NCBI GenBank assembly: GCA_937907415.1
Contig: CALCHY010000136.1
Span: 1 to 12,638 of the forward strand
Direction: 5' to 3'
Length of the DNA stretch: 12,638 nucleotides
DNA from: an uncultured Trueperaceae bacterium
GTDB lineage: Bacteria; Deinococcota; Deinococci; Deinococcales; Trueperaceae
Part shown: one piece after another, positions 7,498-12,638 of the stretch
Position numbering within the stretch: position 1 is the first letter of the stretch
How the letters are laid out: every line of letters starts with the position of its first letter
Position numbers and translations under genes: made by a program
The notes under the pieces: generated by a model
What the model saw: only the letters and a program-made list of their open reading frames with translations
Database searches by the model: none
What the model was told of the DNA's origin: nothing

Positions 7498-7729
7498 GCT
7501 TCTCGGGCGATCTGATGGTGGCGGAGAGTTCGACGTCTACCTCGCGCATCATCGCGAACAGCCGCTCCATGAAGATGGAGGGTTTTCCGGCCTCGATCTC
7601 CCAGATGTAGCGTTGGGTGGTGCCGAGGCGCTCGGCGAGTTCGCGTTGGCTCAAGCCTCTGAGCAGGCGGGCTTGTTGCAGGATCCTTCCCAGCGACTCG
7701 GCGCTTGTGACCTTGCCCGTGAACTCCAC
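7490..7729 (-). CDS. hipB: HipB-type helix-turn-helix antitoxin
   Basis: A 79-residue Xre/HipB-like DNA-binding antitoxin. The helix-turn-helix is residues 26-47 (SQRELAERLGTTQRYIWEIE), followed by a short dimerisation tail. The GTG at 7729 is chosen because AGGAGG precedes it with a 5-nt spacer. It is first in the hipB-hipA operon. It presumably neutralises HipA and represses through the GTAGTC/GACTAC array just upstream. Confidence 0.92.
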   Translation of the reverse strand: MEFTGKVTSAESLGRILQQARLLRGLSQRELAERLGTTQRYIWEIEAGKPSIFMERLFAMMREVDVELSATIRSPEKHG

Positions 7730-7752
7730 TTCCGCCTCCTGACTGCTGAATC

Positions 7753-7812
7753 GTAGTCATCCTATGCGACTACTAAAAGGTAGTCAAGCTTCCTGACTAC
7801 GACATAGTAGTC
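7753..7812 (-). promoter_or_regulatory. hipBA promoter within a five-element operator array
   Basis: GTAGTC or GACTAC occurs five times in alternating orientation at 7753-7758, 7768-7773, 7780-7785, 7795-7800 and 7807-7812. Start-to-start steps are 15, 12, 15 and 12 bp. This makes two 21-bp dyads GTAGTC-N9-GACTAC at 7753 and 7780 plus an extra half-site. On the minus strand TTGACT (7787-7782) and TAGGAT (7764-7759) form a promoter with a 17-bp spacer inside the array. E. coli HipB binds comparable spaced dyads (TATCC-N8-GGATA). Confidence 0.8.
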
Positions 7813-8074
7813 AAGGCGCTGCTGGCGACGGGCTGGTTAAGAGCAATCCGCGGAGACGTACGTTCGAGAGCGAGAGCCTCTGGGTCGAGAAGGCTCGTTG
7901 GTGGCATGCCTGGCAACCAAAACAATCGAACCCTACTACCGCTGGTGAAACTACCGGCGGGAAAGTGTTTCCGACTCTTACGCCCCTTGCGGTTTCCCGT
8001 CGTCAGGGGGCCGATGTCTGGCCCTTTCAGCCGCCTTGATCCTCCGTCGACGCCCTTGCTGCGGAGTTCTAGGT
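7813..8074. other. Stretch without a recognisable gene, containing repeat copy C
   Basis: Between the hipBA operator array and the abiEii remnant I see no convincing coding sequence on either strand. A 93-codon minus frame (7797-8078) crosses the repeat and resembles nothing known. The only structure is repeat copy C at 7937. Confidence 0.5.
7937..7970 (+). repeat. Repeat copy C: amn-3'-end-like, between hipBA and the pseudogene zone
   Basis: TACCGCTGGT-GAAA, then ACCGGCGGGAAAGTGTTT, aligns with copies A and B with single-base gaps. The segment TACTACCGCTGGT (7934-7946) is identical to copy B at 6127-6139. The frame reads Tyr-Tyr-Arg-Trp followed by TGA instead of TAG. Confidence 0.7.
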
Positions 8075-8188
8075 TCACCTCGTAGTGCCGCTTAGGAACG
8101 GCCCGATGAAGGCGCTGATGTCTGTCATCAGGGCATGGAAGCTATCGGCGGAGTTCTGGCGGATGCGCTTCAGGTAAGCGCTCCACTG
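8075..8188 (-). pseudogene. AbiEii-type toxin, C-terminal remnant
   Basis: The minus-strand frame from 8188 to the TGA at 8077-8075 reads QWSAYLKRIRQNSADSF and then a helix ending FIGPFLSG. This resembles the C-terminal end of many nucleotidyltransferase AbiEii toxins (Gln-Trp, Ala-Tyr/Phe-Leu-Lys/Arg, and a final Phe-x-x-Pro-Phe/Val-Leu). Upstream the frame closes at a stop after a few unrelated residues, so the rest is lost here. It may be the missing tail of the plus-strand AbiEii fragment at 8733-8906, separated by an inversion. The match is short and made from memory of the family. Confidence 0.5.
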
Positions 8189-8266
8189 GGAATGCCGACA
8201 TCGGCGGTGTCCCTACAAAGGCCCAATACTTGTGAGCATGTGTAGGGTTTCTGTCTGGACGTGTGA

Positions 8267-8732
8267 GTGATCGACCCCGTGACGATATTCAAGGAGCACG
8301 GTGGCCAGATGCGGATGAGCGAGGCGCTGGCGGCTGGGGTGTCGCGCTATCGGCTCTACAAGATAGTGGATGAGGGGGTGCTCGAGCGGGTCAGCCGCGG
8401 CGTCTACCGGCTGGCATAGCTGCCGCCCATCGGCGACCCGGATCTGGCGGTGGTTGCCCTGCGGGTTCCGCGGGCGGTGGTGTGCCTGGTGTCGGCTCTT
8501 GCCTTCCATGGTCTCACGATCCAAGTTCCCCACGCGGTCTGGATCGCGCTGCCCCGGGGAGTGGACACGCCGCAGCTCGATCACCCGCCGCTGGCGGTGC
8601 ACCGTTTCGCGCCGGATGCGTTCGAGGCCGGCGTTGAGCCCACGAGATGGATGGCGTGATGTAGGGGCCCTTCTGGAGTACGCGCGCATCTGCCGGGTAG
8701 AGCGGGTAATGCGCCCGTACCTGGAGGCGCTG
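8267..8732 (+). pseudogene. AbiEi-type antitoxin pseudogene (second subfamily)
   Basis: From GTG at 8267 the frame encodes IDPVTIFKEHGGQMRMSEA and VSRYRLYKIVDEGVLERV, the winged-helix start of the transcriptional-regulator type of AbiEi. At 8417-8419 a TAG interrupts RGVYRLA-stop-LPPIGDPDL; a GAG glutamate codon probably mutated. The frame resumes (VVALRVPRAVVCLVSALAFH, VPHAVWIALPRG) until about 8640. There roughly 50 residues are missing and the frame shifts by one. The end (LLEYARICRVERVMRPYLEAL, from 8658) is the usual C-terminus. The protein is clearly not made intact. It belongs to a different subfamily from the abiEi gene at 5342. Confidence 0.8.
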
Positions 8733-8906
8733 CTGCTTAGGGTTTGGGAGGCGCCGGTGGGTCGGCCCACATTGGACATCGACCTCCTGGGGCGTATGGA
8801 CAACGAGATTGACGCCGTCGCAGCGGTGCTGCGAGAGGTGATCCAATTGTCGGTGGAGCCGGACGGCGTTGTTTTCGATGTCGGGTCGCTGGAGGCAAGC
8901 CGGATC
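8733..8906 (+). pseudogene. AbiEii-type toxin, internal N-terminal-half remnant fused to abiEi remnant
   Basis: Directly after the abiEi C-terminus the same frame reads LRVWEAPVGRPTLDIDLLGR, then a helix and LSVEPDGVVFDVGSLEASRI. This is the nucleotidyltransferase core of a second AbiEii subfamily, with the acidic pair in LDIDLL. The start of the toxin, including its glycine motif, is deleted, so the antitoxin end runs straight into the toxin core. At 8906/8907 the similarity stops and hipA sequence of the opposite strand begins. Confidence 0.75.
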
Positions 8907-9261
8907 GCGGAGCAGGCCGATGGTGTCGCTCCCTGGCACGCCGCTCCCTGAGCCAGCCCCTTCAGCATGCGGCCTTCGGGAAGAAGTTCCTGGAAGTAGT
9001 ATCGCCGCTCTTGCTTGTGTGCTCTCGTGGGCACTGCCGCCAACGGGACGGCGACCGACGAGACGGAGCTGTCGATGCCGAACGTTCTCACGGCGTCCCG
9101 TTCGAACTCCAGGTCGAAGGTGCGCTGGTCGCCCCTCAACGTGCCGATGCGGGTGCCCAAGCGCTCGGCCAGCTCGCGTTGGCTCAGGCCTCTGACCAGG
9201 GGGCTTGCTGCAGGATGCTTCCTAGAGACTTGGCGGTTGTGACCTTGCCGGTGAGCTCCAT
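8907..9261 (-). pseudogene. hipB-hipA fusion remnant (second hipBA module)
   Basis: The minus strand from ATG 9261 begins MELTGKVTTAKSLGSILQQA, closely like intact HipB. It is frameshifted by a one-base loss (CCGCCTG versus CCCCTG type change) and continues RGLSQRELAERLGT. There it passes directly into the hipA sequence GTRIGTLRGDQRTFDLEFE, joining hipB codon ~37 to hipA codon ~10. HipA similarity continues through FQELLPEGRMLKGLAQ. A second one-base loss near 8940 shifts the frame, SDTIGLLR follows, and similarity ends at 8907 against the abiE remnant. Upstream only one GACTA half-site remains of the operator array. The copy is a divergent paralogue of the intact module, not a recent duplicate. 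Confidence 0.85.
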
Positions 9262-9377
9262 CCGCCTCCCGACGAGGAAATGCTAGTCGGAGGTCAGTGG
9301 TGGTGAGCCGGAGCTATGGAATCCGTGGCGTTAGGAGAGCTTCCGGACCGACAAGGCCCGTGGAGGCGCCCGCACGA

Positions 9378-10067
9378 CTAACTCGCACTCCCCACCCCGA
9401 TGCCCGCGTCTCGCGCCCGTTGGGCAGCGGCCCTGCGGTCACTGACCTCGAGCTTCCCGAGGATGGTGGAGACGTGGTTGCGCACGGTCTTGCACGTCAC
9501 TTGGAGGTGGCGCGCTATCTCGGCGTTGTTCAGGTCCTCTGCGATCAACGCCAGTACCTCGCGTTCGCGCTTGGTCAAGTCGGGGAACGGTAGTGCGCCC
9601 CCTGATACGGACGCGGCGGAGAAGTAGCGGCTGAAGCGCTGGACGACGTTCGAGTCGAACAACGCCTCGCCGTTCGCGGCGGCCATGATGGCGCGCTCGA
9701 GCTCCGCCTTGCTGCCGCCCTTCAGGACGTAACCCTTGGCGCCGGCTTTCATGGCGCGGAACACGGTCTCGTCGTCAGCGAACATCGTCACCATGATGAT
9801 GGCGGCGTTGGGATTGTTGGCCAAGATGCGGCCAGCCGCCTCAACCCCAGAGAGCCCGGGCATGCGCGCGTCCATCAGGATCACTTGCGGGTTCAGACTC
9901 TCCGCCAGCGCCACTGCTTCGCTGCCGTCATGCGCCATCCCGACGACTTCGCAACTGCTAAGCGTGGCGACCAAGAGTGCTAGCCCCTCGAGGAAGAGTT
10001 CGTGGTCATCTGCTACCAGGACCCTCGTCGTTGGCGCCAACTCGGGGGTGGCGGCCATGGCGGTCAC
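9378..10067 (-). CDS. NarL/FixJ-family DNA-binding response regulator
   Basis: A 229-residue two-component regulator. The receiver domain (about 14-130) has the acidic pair Asp20-Asp21, the phospho-acceptor Asp66 in ILMDARMPG, Thr94 and Lys116 in YVLKGG. The LuxR-type helix-turn-helix is at about 164-220 (LTKREREVLALIAEDLNNAEIA, VRNHVSTILGKL). The GTG at 10067 overlaps the kinase stop (GTGA), so the two are co-translated; an ATG three codons in (10058) is the alternative. The target genes are not shown. The cupredoxin-like gene upstream in the same direction is a candidate only by proximity. Confidence 0.95.
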   Translation of the reverse strand: MTAMAATPELAPTTRVLVADDHELFLEGLALLVATLSSCEVVGMAHDGSEAVALAESLNPQVILMDARMPGLSGVEAAGRILANNPNAAIIMVTMFADDETVFRAMKAGAKGYVLKGGSKAELERAIMAAANGEALFDSNVVQRFSRYFSAASVSGGALPFPDLTKREREVLALIAEDLNNAEIARHLQVTCKTVRNHVSTILGKLEVSDRRAAAQRARDAGIGVGSAS

Positions 10068-10819
10068 GTCGCTAAGGGCCGGCCAGTGGTCCTCACGCGC
10101 GCAGGCCGCACTTCCCCAGGTAGCGGCACGGTGACTATCAGGGTCATGCCGTGCGCCTCGTTGCGTAGAAGGTGCGCCCTACCACCAGCGCGGCGTGCAG
10201 CGGTCCTCAGCGACGCTAAGCCGATGCCACCCCTGTTACCAGCCGAGCGGGCTCCAACCCCAAGAGCCCCGACCCCGTCGTCGCGCACGACAAGGGTCGC
10301 CCGCGCAGCGCTCAAGCGGATGACCACCCAACAGTGCCGCGCTTGAGAGTGCCGCACAACGTTAGCCGTGCCCTCGAGCGTCGCCCGGTAGAGGAGTTCG
10401 GTGACGGCGGGAGAGAGATCGGCGGAGCCGGAGGCAGCGAAGCTGACTTTGAGGCCAGCTAACGCCACCGGGTTCAGCGCTTCTTTGACCGCGCCGATGA
10501 GGTCAAGCCGCTCGAGCGTCTCAGGCGGTTCGTCGTGCACGATGCGGCGCAGCTCCCCGACGAGGCGCGAAACCTCATCACGTAAGGCGGCGACCTGCGC
10601 TGGGGCGGTCGCGCACTCGCTTGCCGCTTCGGTGAGTAGTTGGAGTCTGACCTCGAGGCCGGCGAGGCCGGGGCCGAGCCGATCGTGGAGGTCGCTGAGT
10701 AGCTGCTCGCGCGTCCGAGAGTCGGAGTGGCTCACGCCTGGCCAACTGACCCGGTGTGCTCGGCGGCCAGTGACTGTGTTCGTGGTGCGGGGCTCGGCTA
10801 ACTTGGTGCTGAATGACAT
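10064..10819 (-). CDS. Soluble HisKA_3/NarX-type sensor histidine kinase
   Basis: A 251-residue kinase. Residues 35-100 form the HisKA_3 dimerisation domain with the phospho-acceptor His45 in SDLHDRLGPGLAG. The HATPase domain follows with the N-box Asn153 (EGTANVVRHS), the G1 box DDGVG at 180-184 and the G2 region GNRGGIGLASL at 194-204. There is no transmembrane segment and only ~35 low-complexity residues before the H-box, so there is no recognisable sensor domain. The input must come from another protein or the cytoplasm. ATG 10819 is preferred over 10849 because GGAGG stands 7-9 nt upstream of it. It overlaps the response regulator by 4 nt. Confidence 0.92.
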   Translation of the reverse strand: MSFSTKLAEPRTTNTVTGRRAHRVSWPGVSHSDSRTREQLLSDLHDRLGPGLAGLEVRLQLLTEAASECATAPAQVAALRDEVSRLVGELRRIVHDEPPETLERLDLIGAVKEALNPVALAGLKVSFAASGSADLSPAVTELLYRATLEGTANVVRHSQARHCWVVIRLSAARATLVVRDDGVGALGVGARSAGNRGGIGLASLRTAARRAGGRAHLLRNEAHGMTLIVTVPLPGEVRPARVRTTGRPLAT

Positions 10820-10869
10820 GCCAGTGCCCCTCCTTTCACCAGGAATCACGCTACTCCGGAAACATGAGA

Positions 10870-10899
10870 CGCGAGGGTGCCGATGATGGCACCCTCGCG
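10870..10899 (-). terminator. Strong hairpin after the cupredoxin-like gene
   Basis: CGCGAGGGTGCC (10870-10881) and its exact reverse complement (10888-10899) form a 12-bp stem with the 6-nt loop GATGAT. It sits 56 bp after the stop of the secreted-protein gene and 50 bp before the kinase start. Downstream on the minus strand only a short T-rich patch follows (TCATGTTT). It is either a terminator or a partial read-through element between the two units. Confidence 0.65.
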
Positions 10900-10954
10900 C
10901 GCGAGGCTTAGGTTTGAGTCATTCACGCTGAAGCGCGTGCATGATAGGCGCTGG

Positions 10955-11842
10955 CTAGTTGACGGTGAACTCCTGGATCATGCCCTCCATGAAGTGCGCC
11001 ATGGTCGGGTTGTTGAGGTCCTGCACGAAGCAGACTGCTACCCAGTTACCAGCGGTGAGGTCGAGTGGCATGTACACCGTCTGCCCGGGCGAGAGGGCTT
11101 CGATGTCGACGGTGGTCGTGGTGTCGAACGGTGGTTCGCCGGTGTTCGTCGAGTCGTTGAAGAACGCTTCGAGGTCTGCTTGAGTCTTGCCTTCATTGAG
11201 CTTGAAGAATGCGGCGATGTGCGGCTGGTCGCCTACGTTCGTGACCTCCCACAGGCCATCGCTTGCAGCCATGGTCGCCGGGAAGTCGAACGAGAAGTCT
11301 GCGAGCTGCAGGGTGTGGCTCGTTTCAGGGGCGGCTACTGGAGAGCCCGAGGCCGTAACTTCGAACGGTAGGTAGGTGGACGCGGCGGATTCGCTGCTCG
11401 TCGCATGCGACGCGATAACGTAACTGCCCTGTTCTAGGTCGACGACCATGTCGTACTCAGCGTGCGGCTTGACGACCGCGCCGCTGAGCGCGACTGCGGT
11501 CTCCAGGTACGTCTTGACGGCAGCCGTCTGGTCGCCGGATGCGATCGCCGCGTTGAGGGCGTCGTTGGCGGCGATGTAATCGCCTACGGCAAAGCCATTG
11601 TTGAGGCGCGCGATCGTGAACGTCATGTCCTCAGTGCCGTTGTTGACGAGCGCGACCGTGCGGTAGCCCTCGCCAGCGAAGACCTGAGGTCCGACTAGCT
11701 GACCATCTACGAACTCCGCGCTCAAGTCGGCGGCTGCGCTTGCCAAGCCCAACGTCAAGAGGCCAGCGAGCAGCGAGTACTTGACGAGCCGCCTCGGGGC
11801 GACCAAGCTCCGTAGGAAGCGTGTAATGGAAGAGTCATTCAT
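10955..11842 (-). CDS. Secreted protein with two tandem cupredoxin-like domains
   Basis: A 295-residue exported protein. A basic start (RRLVKYS) precedes a hydrophobic segment (23-37) ending ASAAA, a likely signal-peptidase I site near residue 38. The mature protein has two similar halves, about 40-165 and 172-295. Each shows a beta-strand V-x-N-x-G turn, an Ala-rich or acidic helix insert, a G-Q/E-rich strand and a final PFEVTA or IQEFTVN strand. The second half keeps possible type 1 copper ligands: His208 (GDQPHIAAF), Cys271 (WVAVCFVQD), His283 and Met285 or Met288 (AHFMEGM). The first half has Thr/Ser at the corresponding places and looks metal-free. The ATG is preceded by GGAGG at 6-7 nt. 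I cannot name the family; a general extracytoplasmic copper-binding or adhesion-like protein is possible. Confidence 0.7.
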   Translation of the reverse strand: MNDSSITRFLRSLVAPRRLVKYSLLAGLLTLGLASAAADLSAEFVDGQLVGPQVFAGEGYRTVALVNNGTEDMTFTIARLNNGFAVGDYIAANDALNAAIASGDQTAAVKTYLETAVALSGAVVKPHAEYDMVVDLEQGSYVIASHATSSESAASTYLPFEVTASGSPVAAPETSHTLQLADFSFDFPATMAASDGLWEVTNVGDQPHIAAFFKLNEGKTQADLEAFFNDSTNTGEPPFDTTTTVDIEALSPGQTVYMPLDLTAGNWVAVCFVQDLNNPTMAHFMEGMIQEFTVN

Positions 11843-11902
11843 AAACTGCCTCCGTTTCCTAGCGAAGCTTGCGCTCCCGGGCGTCCCGCTGTCATGGGGC
11901 GC

Positions 11903-11924
11903 CGTCCCGACCTAGTTCGGGACG
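11903..11924 (-). terminator. Hairpin after terC-like gene
   Basis: CGTCCCGA (11903-11910) and TCGGGACG (11917-11924) form a perfect 8-bp stem with a 6-nt loop, 14 bp after the stop codon at 11938. There is no clear T-run. The position fits a terminator or a 3'-end-stabilising stem. Confidence 0.5.
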
Positions 11925-11937
11925 ACCCAAGAGGCGC

Positions 11938-12638
11938 CTACTCGGTTGGCGGCAGGCCCTCTGGGTGAGGGTGCTCTTCCGGCTTGCCCCAGAGGAGCGA
12001 TGCCACGACGCTGATGACGAGAATCGCGACGACAACTCCCAGAGAGACGAGGCTTGGGATATGCAAGACGTCGAGGAGGACCATCTTCGCGCCTATGTAG
12101 ACGAGGATGATGGCCAGGCCCGTCTTGAGGAACACGAAGCGGTGCACGACGTGCGCCAGCAGGAAGTACATGGAGCGGAGCCCGAGGACGGCCATGATGC
12201 TTGCGGTGAAGACGATGAAGCCGTCCGTAGTGACGGCGAAGATGGCCGGGATGGAATCGACCGCGAAGAGCAAGTCGGTGAACTCGATGACCACTAGGAC
12301 GAGGAAGAGAGGCGTCGCCAAGCGCACGCCGTTCTTGCGCGTGAAGAACTTCTGCCCGTCGTACTCGCTACTTACCGGCATCAGGCGCCTGACGAGGCGC
12401 AGTGCGGGGTTCTTCTCGAGGTCGCTCTCGCCCTCGCCCTTCTGGAGCAGCATCCTGAAGCCGGTGACCAGCAGGAAGGCCCCGAAGACGTAGAGCACCC
12501 AGCTGAACGCCTGGATGAGCGCAACGCCAACTACGATCATGATCCCGCGCAGGACGAGGGCGCCGAGGATGCCCCACAGCAGTACGCGTTGTTGGTACTT
12601 GAACGGCGTCTTGAAGTACGTGAAGACGAGCACGAAGA
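11938..12638 (-). CDS. TerC-family integral membrane protein, 5' end outside window
   Basis: An open frame from the right edge (12636) to TAG at 11938, about 234 residues, lacks the N-terminal first membrane segments of a family usually near 320-340 residues. It shows several hydrophobic helices and the family core EFTDLLFAVDSIPA, whose acidic residues are thought to bind a metal. This is followed by TASIMAVLGLRSMYFLL and FLKTGLAIILVYIGAKM. The C-terminus is short and charged (KPEEHPHPEGLPPTE). TerC/Alx/MeeY-type proteins are linked to manganese efflux, metalation of exported proteins and tellurite resistance. The exact substrate here is not readable. It reads in the same direction as the secreted cupredoxin-like gene 95 bp downstream. 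Confidence 0.92.
   Translation of the reverse strand, partial: FVLVFTYFKTPFKYQQRVLLWGILGALVLRGIMIVVGVALIQAFSWVLYVFGAFLLVTGFRMLLQKGEGESDLEKNPALRLVRRLMPVSSEYDGQKFFTRKNGVRLATPLFLVLVVIEFTDLLFAVDSIPAIFAVTTDGFIVFTASIMAVLGLRSMYFLLAHVVHRFVFLKTGLAIILVYIGAKMVLLDVLHIPSLVSLGVVVAILVISVVASLLWGKPEEHPHPEGLPPTE

Noticed and set aside
7753..7812. Short regularly spaced repeats as a mini CRISPR
   Set aside because: The units are 6 bp, alternate in orientation and lie over the hipBA promoter. They are operator half-sites.
7797..8078. 93-codon minus-strand frame across repeat copy C
   Set aside because: It runs through the repeat and an operator half-site, has no family resemblance, and no Shine-Dalgarno or promoter was identified.
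8213..9160. 315-codon minus-strand frame as a full-length HipA variant
   Set aside because: Only the first ~75 residues resemble HipA. After a frameshift and a junction with abiE sequence the rest is read antisense to abiEi/abiEii remnants.
10916..11841. 10-bp direct repeat GAGTCATTCA on both sides of the cupredoxin-like gene (10916 and 11832)
   Set aside because: The second copy lies at the start codons of the gene and there are no other insertion marks. It is probably chance.

Overview
The window is high-GC DNA, densely packed and read mostly from the minus strand. Several start codons lie 6 to 8 nt below a TANNNT-type -10 box, suggesting leaderless mRNAs. That habit, the diderm-type exported proteins and the gene set would fit a Deinococcota-like (for example Trueperaceae-like) chromosome. 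The taxonomic guess is inference only.

Left part (1-3380, minus strand): a tight run reads substrate-binding protein, FecCD-family permease, then the N-terminal third of cobalamin-dependent methionine synthase metH, which leaves the window at base 1. The binding protein and permease overlap by 4 nt. They resemble the HmuT/HmuU haem importer branch, but the metH neighbour makes cobalamin a real alternative substrate. No ATPase gene is visible. Divergently, at 3531-4439 (+), lies a short-form AMP nucleosidase (amn).

Centre (about 4428-9290): an accessory stretch of toxin-antitoxin (TA) modules inserted directly behind amn. An intact abiEi-abiEii pair (type IV TA/abortive infection) and an intact hipB-hipA pair both read on the minus strand. 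They are punctuated by three copies of a ~35-bp repeat at 4428, 6130 and 7937. The first copy includes the last codons and stop of amn. The other two also spell Tyr-Arg-Trp-stop, so the repeat looks like a duplicated amn 3' end and would fit attachment sites of integrated elements. Beyond the third copy is a TA graveyard: the 3' end of an abiEii gene, an abiEi-abiEii remnant of another subfamily in the opposite orientation, and a hipB-hipA fusion remnant created by deletion. Both intact modules carry clear promoter/operator architecture: a 17-bp perfect palindrome for abiE and a five-element GTAGTC/GACTAC array for hipBA.

Right part (9378-12638, minus strand): a NarL-type response regulator and a soluble HisKA_3 histidine kinase form a translationally coupled two-component pair. 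Upstream, behind a 12-bp-stem terminator-like hairpin, is a secreted protein made of two cupredoxin-like halves. Last is a TerC-family integral membrane protein that runs off the right edge.

The flanks look like ordinary chromosome (methionine, cofactor import, nucleotide salvage, signalling, metal transport). The centre is a TA hotspot in which older modules have decayed while two remain apparently intact.
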